DNA of 64,000 nucleotides. Source: Novosphingobium rosa NBRC 15208. Its GTDB lineage: Bacteria > Pseudomonadota > Alphaproteobacteria > Sphingomonadales > Sphingomonadaceae. The position numbers and the translations under genes were made by a program. The notes beneath the pieces are model-generated. The model was not told the DNA's origin, did not search any database, and worked only from the letters and a program-made list of their open reading frames with translations. The DNA is taken from the NCBI RefSeq assembly GCF_001598555.1, contig NZ_BCZE01000005.1, positions 44,762 through 108,761 of the forward strand, written 5' to 3'. Every line of letters begins with the position of its first letter. Position 1 is the first letter of the stretch. Positions 38,403-49,541 of this stretch are shown here, in pieces.

Positions 38403-38840
38403 ATGCTCAACATCGCTTCAGCCTCATGGCTTTTCTGGAGCCTTCTTTCGGCGGTTTTTGCCGCCTTGACCGCGATCTTCGCCAAGATCGGCATCGAGGG
38501 GCTCAATTCCGATCTCGCGACCTTTTTGCGGACCATCGTGATCGTCCTGATCCTGGGCGCCATGTTGCTCTTCGGGGGCAAGTTCCATGCGCTTGACCAG
38601 ATCGGTGCGCGCAGCTGGGTCTTCCTGATCCTCTCGGGTCTGGCGACGGGGGCATCGTGGCTCTGCTATTTCCGGGCGCTGAAAATGGGAGATGCGGCAA
38701 GGGTTGCGCCGATTGACAAGCTGAGCGTCGTCCTCGTCGCGCTGGCCGGCGTGTTCCTGCTGGGAGAGCATCTGAGCGCGCGCGGCTGGCTGGGCATCGG
38801 CCTGATCACGCTGGGCGCGATCTGCGTTGCGCTGGCCTAG
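38403..38840 (+). CDS. single-domain EamA/DMT transporter
   Basis: A 145-residue protein of about five hydrophobic helices with the EamA pattern (WLFWSLLSAVFAALTAIFAKIGIEGL; WLCYFRALKMGDAARVAPIDKLSVVLVALAGV is typical of the family, split here at DKLS). Most DMT carriers have two such domains, so this half-size version would need to dimerise, possibly with dual topology. GGAGGACAGG precedes the ATG. Substrate unknown. It converges with the TetR gene, 9 bases apart. Confidence 0.87.
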   Translation: MLNIASASWLFWSLLSAVFAALTAIFAKIGIEGLNSDLATFLRTIVIVLILGAMLLFGGKFHALDQIGARSWVFLILSGLATGASWLCYFRALKMGDAARVAPIDKLSVVLVALAGVFLLGEHLSARGWLGIGLITLGAICVALA

Positions 38841-38849
38841 GGTCGCCCC

Positions 38850-39506
38850 CTATGCGGGCGGGAGGCGCCACGTCTGCCAGCCGGCCAGAAAGAAGGCCAC
38901 CGCGGCGTGAGCGCGTTCGCGCGTCTGCGCTGACACGCCTGCCGGCTCGATGCCCTGCGCCGCCCTGTCGAGCGCCTCGCCCGCCACCAGCCGCACAAAC
39001 ATGTCCGCCGCCAGCCTGACGGTGGAGGCCGGTCGCTCATCGCCCGCCGCCAGAATGGCCGCGACAGCTTCGCTGGCCCGCTGGAACGGCCCGTCGACGC
39101 TGAGCGCCAGCCCCGGCTGACGCGCCGCCTCGGCCACGATCATGCGATAGAGCGCCACCGCATTGGGATCGAGAAACCATCCCAGCACAATCTCGCTGAC
39201 GGTCTTCAGCCGTTCCTCAAGCGTGCCCGCCGCCACACACGAGAGCTGAGGCACGCCCGCGCGCCGGGCAATACGCTCCACCACCGCAACGAAGAGATCC
39301 GATTTGGTCTTGGCGCGCCGATAGAGCGTGCGCTTGGTCACCCCGGCGTCACGCGCGATGGCCTCCATGCTGGCGCCCCGGAAGCCCGCCTCGATGAAGA
39401 CGCGCGTGGCCGCATCCATCATCGCTTCTTCAAGCTGCCCCGCCGCCTCCAGCGAGGGGCGGCCCGTTGCCCGGTTCGGCTCGTCCTGCCTGTCACCTGC
39501 CGTCAT
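38850..39506 (-). CDS. TetR/AcrR family regulator
   Basis: A 218-residue regulator. The N-terminal helix-turn-helix is DAATRVFIEAGFRGASMEAI followed by ARDAGVTKRTLYRRAKTKSDLF; the C-terminal domain has the TetR_C-type ligand pocket. It is divergent from an SDR gene with a 30-bp dyad in between, the classic layout for autoregulation and control of the neighbour. Confidence 0.91.
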   Translation of the reverse strand: MTAGDRQDEPNRATGRPSLEAAGQLEEAMMDAATRVFIEAGFRGASMEAIARDAGVTKRTLYRRAKTKSDLFVAVVERIARRAGVPQLSCVAAGTLEERLKTVSEIVLGWFLDPNAVALYRMIVAEAARQPGLALSVDGPFQRASEAVAAILAAGDERPASTVRLAADMFVRLVAGEALDRAAQGIEPAGVSAQTRERAHAAVAFFLAGWQTWRLPPA

Positions 39507-39547
39507 CTGCGTTTTCCCTGTCGACTTTTGCCGGTCGACTTTCGTCT

Positions 39548-39577
39548 TATAAAGGATACGGAACCGGGTACTTTATA
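39548..39577. promoter_or_regulatory. putative TetR operator between the TetR and SDR genes
   Basis: TATAAAG and CTTTATA, separated by 16 bases including GGAACCGG, form a dyad centred in the divergent gap, 42 bases from the TetR ATG and 63 from the SDR ATG. Its AT-rich arms would overlap promoter elements. Inferred from symmetry and position. Confidence 0.5.
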
Positions 39578-39639
39578 TCGCGTTTCGTCACCACACATAC
39601 ACGGTCGCCGCAGCGCGGCCATCAGCAAGGAGCAGTTCC

Positions 39640-40386
39640 ATGGCTTTGTTTCAGGATCAGGTCGCCATCGTCACCGGTGGCGCCTCGGGCATCGGCGAGG
39701 CAGTGGTGAAGGATCTGCTGGCGCAAGGAGCAAGGGTGATCATCGCCGATTTCGACGAGGCCGGCGCCCAGCATCTGGCGCAGGCCTATGGTCCGGATCG
39801 CGCCCTGCCGTTCAAGGTCGATGTCAGCGACGCCGGGGCGGTGAAGGCCAGCGTCGACTTCGCCGTGGAGCGCTTCGGCGGCCTGAATCTGGCGGTGAAC
39901 AATGCGGGCATCGGCGCGCCCTCCACCCCGCTGGCCGACATCGCCATCGATGACTGGCACCGCGTGGTGGGTGTCGATCTGCACAGCGTGTTCTACGGCA
40001 TGAAGTATCAGATCCCGGCAATGATCCGCTCCGGCGGCGGGGCCATTGTCAACATGGCGTCGATTCTGGGCGCCGTGGGTTGGGCCGGATCGGCAGCCTA
40101 TGTCACCTCCAAGCATGCTGTCGTGGGCATCACCAAGACCGCCGCGCTCGATTACGCCGCGCAGGGCATCCGCGTGAATGCGGTGGGCCCGGCCTTTGTG
40201 GAGACCCCCGCGCTGGGCAAGACCATGACCGACGAGGAACGTGCGGTGCTGGCCGGCCTGCATGCCTTCAACCGGCTGGCGCGCCCGGAAGAGATCGCGG
40301 CCTTCACCAGCTTCCTGCTCTCGGATCGCGCATCCTTCATGACCGGCACCTATTATCCGGTCGACGGCGGCTATCTGGCGCGCTGA
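39640..40386 (+). CDS. short-chain dehydrogenase/reductase
   Basis: A 248-residue classical SDR. The NAD(P) motif is TGGASGIGEAV, NNAGIG follows, and the catalytic Ser-Tyr-Lys lies in NMASILG and YVTSKHAV; the C-terminus FMTGTYYPVDGGYLAR is typical. Asp after the second strand (IADFDEAG) suggests NAD+. Substrate unknown. AAGGAG precedes the ATG. Probably repressed by the divergent TetR. Confidence 0.92.
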   Translation: MALFQDQVAIVTGGASGIGEAVVKDLLAQGARVIIADFDEAGAQHLAQAYGPDRALPFKVDVSDAGAVKASVDFAVERFGGLNLAVNNAGIGAPSTPLADIAIDDWHRVVGVDLHSVFYGMKYQIPAMIRSGGGAIVNMASILGAVGWAGSAAYVTSKHAVVGITKTAALDYAAQGIRVNAVGPAFVETPALGKTMTDEERAVLAGLHAFNRLARPEEIAAFTSFLLSDRASFMTGTYYPVDGGYLAR

Positions 40387-40593
40387 TCGTCCGCGAAAGG
40401 TCTCCGGCCATGCCCTGGCCAAGGCCTGGGCGTTAGCGTTACGGTTCCCACGCCATCTGCGCCATTTCAGGACACCCCCGAAGTCCCGCCGGAGCCTTCG
40501 CCCGCCCCATCTTGGATATCGATTGCATTGGCGCTATACCATCACTGCGTCCGGTTTCGGTGAATGACCCTCCTGTCTCGCCGGACTGGGCCC

Positions 40594-40631
40594 TGTGCAT
40601 CCGGGTCGGGTCGCATTCGCCCGGATGCACA
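40594..40631. terminator. 12-bp hairpin downstream of the BA14K-like gene
   Basis: TGTGCATCCGGG and CCCGGATGCACA form a perfect 12-bp stem with a 14-base loop, 30 bases past the lipoprotein stop. No uridine tract follows on either strand. It is the only notable feature in the 275-base gap between the SDR and lipoprotein genes. Confidence 0.5.
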
Positions 40632-40661
40632 TCCTCCTCCCCCCTCCGAAATGCTGGCCGC

Positions 40662-40904
40662 TCAAAGCGGGCAGGAGAATGTGCCGCCGGGGCGATAGAT
40701 CAGATCGGTGCGCGGATCATAGCGCGGATAATGCCGCTCACAGCGCGCCACATGACGCGCCCAGCCCTCGCCACGCCAGCCCGGAGGCGGCGGGGCGGGA
40801 TAGGTGGTGGCGCAGGCGCCCAGCAGGCTGCTCGCCAGCGGCGCCATGGCCAGCAGGATGGCCCGGCGAGGGAGCCAAAGGGGAAAGGTTCGGGTCAAAG
40901 CCAT
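40662..40904 (-). CDS. small BA14K-like lipoprotein
   Basis: An 80-residue exported protein. The signal segment ends in a lipobox, SLLGAC, so the mature form starts Cys-Ala-Thr-Thr with a Pro-rich stretch (YPAPPPPGW). The C-terminus, RCERHYPRYDPRTDLIY...FSCP, resembles the BA14K family (RYRSYDPxTGTY...C), immunoreactive surface lectin-like proteins of Brucella. An AGGAGCGC ribosome site before ATG 40904 fixes the start. Confidence 0.75.
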   Translation of the reverse strand: MALTRTFPLWLPRRAILLAMAPLASSLLGACATTYPAPPPPGWRGEGWARHVARCERHYPRYDPRTDLIYRPGGTFSCPL

Positions 40905-41079
40905 GATGCGCTCCTGTGAGACTGTCATGGCTTGAACGGCGCAGGCGGCGAACTCCGTCGGGGCAGCGCCGCTGACCTGAAACAAAAAATTCTGCGAAAC
41001 GCGCGACGGATCGTCTCGAACTCCCCGTTTAACCCGGGTTGGCCGAGACAAGCGGCCAGCCCAACATTGGAGAAATCCC

Positions 41080-41340
41080 ATGAAGAAGACCATTTTGCTG
41101 GCCGCGCTTGCGCTCAGCGCCTCGCTTGCAGCGATCACCCCGGCTCAGGCCGCCGGCGGTTGTGGCCGTGACTTCCATCGTGGCCCCTATGGCGGTTGCC
41201 GCCCCAATTATGGGCCCGGCCCGGTCGCCGTCGCCCCCGGTCTGGCGATCGGCGTCTTCTATCCCGGCCACGGCTATTGGGACGGTCATCGCTATTGGGG
41301 CCATCGCTATGCCTGGCATGGCGGCTGGCGCTATCGCTGA
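41080..41340 (+). CDS. small secreted GCG_CRPN-type protein
   Basis: An 86-residue protein with a clean signal peptide (MKKTILLAALALSASLAAI, cut after TPAQA). The mature part starts AGGCGRDFHRGPYGGCRPN, matching the GCG_CRPN prefix of NCBI families, then Gly/His/Tyr/Trp-rich sequence (YWDGHRYWGHRYAWHGGWRYR). Function unknown; these are common in sphingomonads and rhizobia. GGAGAAATCCC precedes the ATG. It is divergent from the BA14K-like gene across a 175-base gap containing the palindrome AACCCGGGTT. Confidence 0.82.
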   Translation: MKKTILLAALALSASLAAITPAQAAGGCGRDFHRGPYGGCRPNYGPGPVAVAPGLAIGVFYPGHGYWDGHRYWGHRYAWHGGWRYR

Positions 41341-41380
41341 GTGATAGGGAGCGGGGCCTGCGACGGCCCCGCTTCAGACG

Positions 41381-42250
41381 TTACCGCTCCCCAAGAATCC
41401 GCGTCAAGGCGGCGATCAAGGCGGGTGGATCGGCGAAGAGATGTTCGCTCTCGTCACCCGCCATCAAGCCGATCTTGCGCTGGGCCCTGAAGCCTTTCAG
41501 CCCGGGCCGCGCCACGCCGTCATGGCGATGGCCGCGCGGCATCACCGTAATGCCCAGCCCCGCCGCGACCATCTGCAGCACGCGATCATCGTTGGTCGAG
41601 CGCAGCGCGAAATGCGGGCGCACGCCGCGTTCGGTGAAGAAGCGGCTGGTTTCGGACAGCGCCTCGCAATGGCGGCGCACGATCATCACCTCATGGGCCA
41701 GTTGCTCCGCCGTGATCTCGGCCTCGCCGGCCAGCGGATGCGTGGCGGGAATGGCCAGCGCATAAGGCTCGGTGAGGATCACCCGCTCCAGAAAACGCCT
41801 TGAGCCGCGATCCACCAGCGTGAGCGCCAGATCGATCCGCCCCTTGGCCAGATGGCTGAGCAATTCGCGCTCGTCGCCGAACAGCAGTTCGAAGCGATGG
41901 GTTTGCGTGGGGCGCGTTTCCGCCACGGCCTGCGCCACCACCGCATCCGGCACGCTGCTCAGCACGCCCAGCCGCAGCACGGGCAGATCGGTGGCCCCGA
42001 TCATATCCTGCGCCGCAATGTTGAAGGCCCGCTCGATCCGCCGCGCATGGGGCAGAAAGCGCGCGCCCGCCTCGGTCAGCTCCACCCGCTGGTTGGAGCG
42101 GATCAGCAGCACATTCTCCAGCGCGCGCTCCAGCTTGCCGATGCCCACCGAAAGCGTGGGCTGCGTGACATGGCAGGCCGCCGCCGCGCGGGAAAAGCTG
42201 CCGTGATCCACCACGGCGAGGAAATAGCGGATCAGATAACGGTCGAACAT
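41381..42250 (-). CDS. LysR family regulator divergent from the liu operon
   Basis: A 289-residue LysR protein. The N-terminal wHTH is YFLAVVDHGSFSRAAAACHV followed by TQPTLSVGIGKLERALE; the rest is the substrate-binding fold. The ATG at 42250 (MFDRYLIRYF) is preferred over one 21 codons upstream. It is divergent from the isovaleryl-CoA dehydrogenase gene across about 120 bases that include GTACCGGTAC at 42302-42311, a possible half of its site. Control of the liu genes is inferred from position. Confidence 0.9.
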   Translation of the reverse strand: MFDRYLIRYFLAVVDHGSFSRAAAACHVTQPTLSVGIGKLERALENVLLIRSNQRVELTEAGARFLPHARRIERAFNIAAQDMIGATDLPVLRLGVLSSVPDAVVAQAVAETRPTQTHRFELLFGDERELLSHLAKGRIDLALTLVDRGSRRFLERVILTEPYALAIPATHPLAGEAEITAEQLAHEVMIVRRHCEALSETSRFFTERGVRPHFALRSTNDDRVLQMVAAGLGITVMPRGHRHDGVARPGLKGFRAQRKIGLMAGDESEHLFADPPALIAALTRILGER

Positions 42251-42372
42251 GCTGAGGGCTTCTGCTGGGCGGATATTGGCTTCATAGATACGATCAATGC
42301 AGTACCGGTACAAACTTCAATTTCCCTCAATCCGCCCGGCACGTTAACCTGCGGCAAAAGAGGAGAGATGCC

Positions 42373-43515
42373 GTGAGCGATTTCGATTTCGGGCTTGGTG
42401 AAAACGCCGAGATGATCCGCGACAGCACCACCCGTTTCGCTGCCGAGCGCATCGCTCCACTGGCGGCGGAGATCGACGCCAAGGACTGGTTCCCCCGCGA
42501 TCTGTGGCCCGAGATGGGCGCGCTGGGTCTGCATGGCATCACCGTGGAGGAAGCGTTCGGCGGCCTTGGTCTGGGCTATCTGGAGCATGTGGTGGCGCAG
42601 GAGGAAGTGGCCCGCGCCTCGGCCTCCATCGGCCTGAGCTATGGCGCGCATTCCAACCTCTGCGTCAACCAGATCCGCCGCTGGGGCAATGAGGCGCAGA
42701 AGGCCAAGTACCTGCCCAGGCTGATTTCGGGCGAACATGTCGGCTCTCTGGCCATGTCCGAGGCGGGCGCTGGCTCCGATGTGGTCTCGATGAAGCTGAA
42801 GGCCGAGAAAAAGGGCGACCGCTACATCCTCAACGGCACCAAATTCTGGATCACCAATGCCGCCTATGCCGATACTTTGGTGGTCTATGCCAAGACCGGC
42901 GAAGGGTCGAAGGGCATCACCACCTTCCTGATCGAGAAGGACTTCAAGGGCTTCTCCATCGGCCAGAAGATCGACAAGATGGGCATGCGCGGCTCCCCCA
43001 CCGCCGAGCTGGTCTTCACCGACTGCGAGGTGCCCGAAGAGAACATCATGGGGCCGCTGAACGGCGGCGCGGGCGTGCTGATGTCGGGCCTCGATTATGA
43101 GCGCACCGTGCTGGCGGGCATCCAGCTGGGGATCATGCAGGCCTGTCTGGACGTGGTGCTGCCCTATGTGCGCGAGCGCAAGCAGTTCGGCAAAGCCATC
43201 GGCACCTTCCAACTGATGCAGGCCAAGGTGGCCGATATGTATGTCGCGCTCAATTCCGCGCGGGCCTATGTCTATGCCGTGGCCAAGGCCTGCGACGCCG
43301 GGCGCACCACCCGTTTCGATGCGGCGGGCGCCATCCTGCTGGCCAGCGAAAATGCCGTGAAGACCGCGCTGGAAGCGGTGCAGGCGCTGGGCGGCGCGGG
43401 CTACACCAAGGACTGGCCGGTGGAGCGTTTTCTGCGCGATGCCAAATTGCTCGACATCGGCGCGGGGACCAATGAGATCCGCCGCATGCTGATCGGGCGG
43501 GAGTTGATCGGCTGA
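42373..43515 (+). CDS. ivd: isovaleryl-CoA dehydrogenase
   Basis: A 380-residue acyl-CoA dehydrogenase (FAD) for leucine catabolism, oxidising isovaleryl-CoA to 3-methylcrotonyl-Co[20 protein letters not shown] and [11 protein letters not shown] bind FAD and substrate; the catalytic glutamate is most likely in [11 protein letters not shown], its place in IVD; the C-terminus is [18 protein letters not shown]. It starts at GTG 42373. The next gene's ATG overlaps its stop (TGATG). The assignment over other short-chain dehydrogenases rests on the methylcrotonyl carboxylase neighbours. Confidence 0.93.
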   Translation: MSDFDFGLGENAEMIRDSTTRFAAERIAPLAAEIDAKDWFPRDLWPEMGALGLHGITVEEAFGGLGLGYLEHVVAQEEVARASASIGLSYGAHSNLCVNQIRRWGNEAQKAKYLPRLISGEHVGSLAMSEAGAGSDVVSMKLKAEKKGDRYILNGTKFWITNAAYADTLVVYAKTGEGSKGITTFLIEKDFKGFSIGQKIDKMGMRGSPTAELVFTDCEVPEENIMGPLNGGAGVLMSGLDYERTVLAGIQLGIMQACLDVVLPYVRERKQFGKAIGTFQLMQAKVADMYVALNSARAYVYAVAKACDAGRTTRFDAAGAILLASENAVKTALEAVQALGGAGYTKDWPVERFLRDAKLLDIGAGTNEIRRMLIGRELIG

Positions 43516-45101
43516 TGAGCGCCCCCGTGATCGACAGCAAGCTGCCTGCCGGCACCCACACCGAGCACAACCGCGCTCTGGCGCAGGAACTGCGCGAGAA
43601 GGTGGCCGCCGCCGCGCAAGGCGGTTCACACTCCGCCCGCGCCAAACATGTCGCGCGTGGCAAGCTGCTGCCCCGCGAAAGGGTGGAGCGGCTGCTCGAT
43701 CCGGGCAGCCCCTTTCTGGAAATCGGGCAGCTGGCCGCCCATGGCCTTTACGGCGATGAGGTGCCCGGCGCGGGCATCATCGCCGGGATCGGGCGCGTCT
43801 CCGGGCGGCAGGTGATGATCGCCTGCAATGATGCCACGGTGAAGGGCGGCACCTATTTCCCGCTTTCGGTGAAGAAGCATCTGCGCGCTCAGGAGATCGC
43901 GCTGGAGAACCGCCTGCCCTGCCTCTATCTGGTGGACAGCGGCGGCGCCAACCTGCCCAATCAGGCCGAGGTCTTTCCGGATCGCGACCATTTCGGGCGC
44001 ATCTTCTTCAATCAGGCGCAGATGTCGGCGCAGGGCATTCCGCAGATCGCCTGCGTGATGGGCAGTTGCACGGCGGGCGGCGCCTATGTGCCCGCCATGT
44101 GCGACGAGAGCGTGATCGTGCGCCATCAGGGCACCATTTTCCTGGCCGGGCCGCCGCTGGTGCAGGCCGCCACCGGCGAGGTGATCTCCGCCGAGGATCT
44201 GGGCGGCGGCGATCTGCATGGCCGCACATCCGGCGTGGTCGATCATGTCGCGGAGAATGATGAGCATGCGCTCTCGATCCTGCGCGACATCGTCTCCACC
44301 TTCCCGCCCGCGCCGCCCATCGATCTCAATCTGCGGGCGCCCAAACCGCCGAAGTATGATCCGCAAGAGCTGTATGGCATCATCCCGCAGGATGTGCGCG
44401 CGCCCTATGATGTGCGCGAGGTGATCGCGCGGATCGTCGATGGCAGCGAGTTCCATGAGTTCAAGCCGCTCTATGGCACCACGCTGGTCTGCGGCTTTGC
44501 GCATATCCACGGGCTTCCGGTGGCGGTGCTGGCCAACAATGGCGTGCTGTTCAGCGAAAGTGCCCTCAAGGGCGCGCATTTTATCGAGCTGGCCTGCCAG
44601 CGCCGCATCCCGCTGCTGTTTTTGCAGAACATTTCCGGCTTTATGGTCGGCGGCAAATATGAGGCCGAGGGCATCGCCAAACATGGCGCCAAGCTGGTGA
44701 CCGCCGTTGCCACCGCCTCTGTGCCCAAGATCACCGTGCTGATCGGCGGCAGTTTCGGGGCGGGCAATTACGGCATGTGCGGGCGCGCCTATCAGCCGCG
44801 CTTCCTCTTCACCTGGCCGAACGCGCGCATCAGCGTGATGGGCGGCGAGCAGGCCGCCAGCGTACTGGCCACCGTCCACCGCGATGCCGCCAGCTGGACG
44901 CCGCAGCAGGCCGAGGCCTTCAAGGCCCCGATCCGCCAGAAGTATGAGGATGAGGGCAACCCCTATTACGCCACCGCGCGCCTGTGGGACGATGGCATCA
45001 TTGACCCGGCCCAGACGCGCGACGTGCTGGGTCTGGCCTTTGCCGCCACGCTGAATGCGCCGGTGCCCGCCGCCGCGAAATTCGGCGTGTTCCGGATGTG
45101 A
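43515..45101 (+). CDS. mccB: 3-methylcrotonyl-CoA carboxylase, carboxyltransferase subunit
   Basis: A 528-residue carboxyltransferase beta subunit that moves CO2 from biotin to 3-methylcrotonyl-CoA. Conserved blocks include [49 protein letters not shown] and [21 protein letters not shown], typical of MCC beta. Coupled to ivd by TGATG; the alpha subunit starts 16 bases downstream. Confidence 0.95.
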   Translation: MSAPVIDSKLPAGTHTEHNRALAQELREKVAAAAQGGSHSARAKHVARGKLLPRERVERLLDPGSPFLEIGQLAAHGLYGDEVPGAGIIAGIGRVSGRQVMIACNDATVKGGTYFPLSVKKHLRAQEIALENRLPCLYLVDSGGANLPNQAEVFPDRDHFGRIFFNQAQMSAQGIPQIACVMGSCTAGGAYVPAMCDESVIVRHQGTIFLAGPPLVQAATGEVISAEDLGGGDLHGRTSGVVDHVAENDEHALSILRDIVSTFPPAPPIDLNLRAPKPPKYDPQELYGIIPQDVRAPYDVREVIARIVDGSEFHEFKPLYGTTLVCGFAHIHGLPVAVLANNGVLFSESALKGAHFIELACQRRIPLLFLQNISGFMVGGKYEAEGIAKHGAKLVTAVATASVPKITVLIGGSFGAGNYGMCGRAYQPRFLFTWPNARISVMGGEQAASVLATVHRDAASWTPQQAEAFKAPIRQKYEDEGNPYYATARLWDDGIIDPAQTRDVLGLAFAATLNAPVPAAAKFGVFRM

Positions 45102-45117
45102 TGGAAGGATAAGACCA

Positions 45118-46955
<1,838 letters not shown>

Positions 46956-46959
<4 letters not shown>

Positions 46960-47411
46960 TGGCAGGCCGTTTCTTCGACCAATGGGCCGTGGGCGACCAG
47001 ATCACCCATGAGATCCGCCGCACCGTCACCGAGACCGACAATCTGCTGTTCTCGACCATGACTCACAATCCGCAGCCGCTGCATCTCGATGCCGAGGCGG
47101 CCAGGGCCAGCGAGTTTGGCCAGATCATCGTCAACGGCACCTTCACCTTTGCGCTGATGGTCGGACTATCCGTGGGCGAGACCACGCTGGGCACGCTGAT
47201 CGCCAATCTGGGCTATGACAAATTGGTGATGCCCAAGCCGGTGTTTATCGGTGACACGCTGCGCGCCGAAACCGAGGTGGCCGATCTGAAGCCCAGCCAA
47301 TCGCGCCCCGGCGCGGGGATCGTCACTTTCCGCCACCGCATGCTCAACCAGCGCGACGAGGTGGTCTGCGAATGCCTGCGCATGGCGCTGATCAAGGGAC
47401 AGGCCGCATGA
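46956..47411 (+). CDS. MaoC family hydratase in the liu operon
   Basis: A 151-residue hot-dog-fold protein: FFDQWAVGDQITHEIRRTVTETDNLLF, then MTHNPQPLHLDAEAARASEFGQIIVNG, which holds the (R)-specific hydratase-like Asp/His region. In the place where most liu clusters carry an enoyl-CoA hydratase (methylglutaconyl-CoA hydratase), this operon carries MaoC, so I infer hydration of 3-methylglutaconyl-CoA, or of mesaconyl/itaconyl-CoA. Both ends overlap neighbours by 4 bases. Confidence 0.87.
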
Positions 47412-48247
47412 GATTGCGCTCGCTGCTCTTCGCCCCCGCCGACCGGCCCGAGCGCTTCGCCAAGGCGGCGGCCAGCGGGGCGGATGCGCTGATCCTCGAC
47501 CTTGAGGATTCCGTCGCGCCGGAGAAGAAGGCCGAAGGGCGCGAGCATATCGCCCGATGGCTGGCCGGACCCCGCCCCTGCCCCAGCTTCGTGCGGATCA
47601 ACCCGCTCGACAGCGGCCTCACCGCCGACGATCTGGCTGCCATCCTGCCCCACCACCCCGACGGTCTGGTGCTGCCCAAGGCCGAGGGCGCATCCTCCGT
47701 GGAAGCGCTGGCGGCCATGCTGGACGGGGCGCCAATCCCCATCCTGCCCATCGCCACCGAAACCCCCGCCGCCATCTTCCAGCTGGGAAGCTACCATCAG
47801 GTCAGCCAGCACCTCGCAGGCCTGACATGGGGGGCGGAAGACCTGCCTGCCGCCATCGGCGCCGCCACCGCGCGCGAGGCCGATGGAGGCTACACCGCGC
47901 CTTACGAGATGGTGCGCAGCCTCACCCTGTTCGGCGCCCATGCCGCCAGCACCGCGCCCATCGAAACGGTCTTCCCGAACATCGGCGATCCCGCAGGCCT
48001 CGCGGCCTATGTGGCCCGCGCGCGCCGTGACGGCTTCACCGGTATGATGGCCATCCACCCCGCCCAGATCGAAACCATCAACCACGGCTTCTCCCCCAGC
48101 GAAGCCGACATCCGCCATGCTAAGGCCGTGGTCGCCGCCTTTGAGGCCAACCCGGGCGCGGGTGCGCTCAAGCTGGAGGGCAAGATGATCGACCGCCCCC
48201 ATCTGGTGCAGGCGCGGCGTCTTCTGGCAGCGGCGGAAAGAAAGTAG
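47408..48247 (+). CDS. CoA ester lyase, CitE/HpcH-HpaI family
   Basis: A 279-residue TIM-barrel lyase: MRLRSLLFAPADRPERFAKA, ADALILDLEDSVAPEKK (metal-binding acid), FVRINPLDSG, PILPIATETPAAIFQL, LAGLTWGAEDLPAAIG and MMAIHPAQIETIN. It replaces the HMG-CoA lyase expected at the end of a leucine pathway. The same gene set occurs in Mycobacterium tuberculosis (Rv2498c-Rv2502c), whose CitE-like Rv2498c cleaves (R)-HMG-CoA and (S)-citramalyl-CoA. A solitary type-2 hairpin follows 12 bases after the stop. Confidence 0.88.
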   Translation: MRLRSLLFAPADRPERFAKAAASGADALILDLEDSVAPEKKAEGREHIARWLAGPRPCPSFVRINPLDSGLTADDLAAILPHHPDGLVLPKAEGASSVEALAAMLDGAPIPILPIATETPAAIFQLGSYHQVSQHLAGLTWGAEDLPAAIGAATAREADGGYTAPYEMVRSLTLFGAHAASTAPIETVFPNIGDPAGLAAYVARARRDGFTGMMAIHPAQIETINHGFSPSEADIRHAKAVVAAFEANPGAGALKLEGKMIDRPHLVQARRLLAAAERK

Positions 48248-48259
48248 GAGAAGGGAAAT

Positions 48260-48280
48260 GCGAGGGGGTAACCCCCTCGC
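48260..48280. repeat. solitary type-2 hairpin of the structured repeat family (copy F)
   Basis: A 21-base perfect hairpin, GCGAGGGGG paired with CCCCCTCGC around TAA, identical to the type-2 ends of copies A and D. There is no GCTCCC, core or partner end. It lies 12 bases after the CitE-like stop and 8 before the convergent TetR stop, with ACCTTCCCTTAAA on the right, and could serve as a shared terminator. Confidence 0.9.
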
Positions 48281-48288
48281 ACCTTCCC

Positions 48289-48882
48289 TTAAAAACCTTT
48301 TGCCTCAAGACTTTCCCGCACCCTCGCCAGCGCCAGGGCAACCGGCTCCGTCTCCCCCATCAGGGCGAAGGAGCCATTAACGTCGAACATGCAATGCCCA
48401 TGCACCGTCGCCACCAGCGAACGCGCCAGCTGCGGCGCCTGCGCCTCCAGAGCTTCGGGCAGCACCGCGCGAATTTCCTGCACCACGATCTCGGTCAGCT
48501 GGCCACGCTGCAGATGCTGCTGCTCAGGGATCGTCACATCAGGCGGCAGATGGTGATCGTAAATCGCCATCCAGATGTTGCGATTGGCCCGGGCGAAGCT
48601 GAAATAGCCTTCCACCAGCGCGCGGATGCGGTCAGCCCCGCCCTGCTCCAGCGCAAGGCGCAGGTGGTCGGTCCAGAGGGTGAAGGTGCGGGTGTTGATA
48701 GCGATGATCAGCTGGTCATAGGTGCCGAACACATTGTAGAGCGTGCCGATCGAATAGCCGATCCGCTTGGCCACTTCCCGCGCCGAAAAACGCGCGAAGC
48801 CGACATCGGCCATATGCTTATGCCCTTCGACAATCAGCATCTGTTCCAACTCTTTGCGGCTGTGGTCGGATCGCCTGCCCAT
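48289..48882 (-). CDS. TetR family regulator
   Basis: A 197-residue regulator. The HTH runs through VEGHKHMADVGFARFSAREV and AKRIGYSIGTLYNVFGTYDQL; the C-terminal part has the WHG-type ligand domain (VATVHGHCMFDVNGSFALMG). The start at 48882 (MGRRSDHSRKE) follows AGGAGCCT; an ATG four codons upstream is possible. It converges with the liu operon and diverges from a small exported protein gene, so the target is unclear. Confidence 0.88.
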   Translation of the reverse strand: MGRRSDHSRKELEQMLIVEGHKHMADVGFARFSAREVAKRIGYSIGTLYNVFGTYDQLIIAINTRTFTLWTDHLRLALEQGGADRIRALVEGYFSFARANRNIWMAIYDHHLPPDVTIPEQQHLQRGQLTEIVVQEIRAVLPEALEAQAPQLARSLVATVHGHCMFDVNGSFALMGETEPVALALARVRESLEAKGF

Positions 48883-49050
48883 AGGCTCCTGCATAGCTGA
48901 TCCAGTAAAAATGTACAGCGTAGAATTTTTAATTGATCGTCGATTAATTTCCCGATACCCTCGGGTGGCCCTGTCAGAGATGTGGGGGTCCGCCTCATGC
49001 GATCCCGCCAGGCAGCCCCCGTCCCGCCCCTGCCCCCCAAGGAGAATGGC

Positions 49051-49515
49051 ATGAACCGCATCAAGAGTTTCGTCGCCCTGCTTGCCCTGAGCGCGCCCTT
49101 TTCCCTGGCTCTGCCCGCCCGGCAAGCCATCGCCGCGCCCGCGCCGATCAAGCCGGGCTTCAAGGCGTTCTTCGAGGATTTTCGCAGCGCCGTGCTGGCT
49201 CATGACCGGGCCAGGGTGGCGGGCATGGTCAAGCTGCCCTTCAAGGATTTCTCCGGAGGGCCGGTCAACCGCAGTGCCGCCACAAGCGCGCAATTCATCG
49301 CCAAATTCGACAAGATCTTCACCCCCGCCGTGGTCGCCGCGATCCGCGCCAACAAGATCCGCGCCTTCAGCCGCCAGCATGATGATGACGGCCAGACAGC
49401 AGGCCCGCTGATGAAGGGCGAATATCTGCTCGACGCGCCAGAGATCCTGGATCAACTGGTCTTCTCGCCTCAGGGCGGCAGCTTTGTTCTGAACCGGATC
49501 CCCTTCTATTCCTGA
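49051..49515 (+). CDS. exported protein of unknown function
   Basis: A 154-residue protein with a signal peptide (MNRIKSFVALLALSAPFSLA, cut near AIAA). The mature part GFKAFFEDFRSAVLAHDRARVAGMVKLPF looks like the start of an NTF2-like or DUF-type periplasmic domain. AAGGAGAATGGC before ATG 49051 fixes the start. Not recognised further. It precedes a DUF4153 membrane protein by 26 bases, likely in one transcript. Confidence 0.75.
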   Translation: MNRIKSFVALLALSAPFSLALPARQAIAAPAPIKPGFKAFFEDFRSAVLAHDRARVAGMVKLPFKDFSGGPVNRSAATSAQFIAKFDKIFTPAVVAAIRANKIRAFSRQHDDDGQTAGPLMKGEYLLDAPEILDQLVFSPQGGSFVLNRIPFYS

Positions 49516-49541
49516 CGGAACAGCGCGCCGGAAAGGACGCC

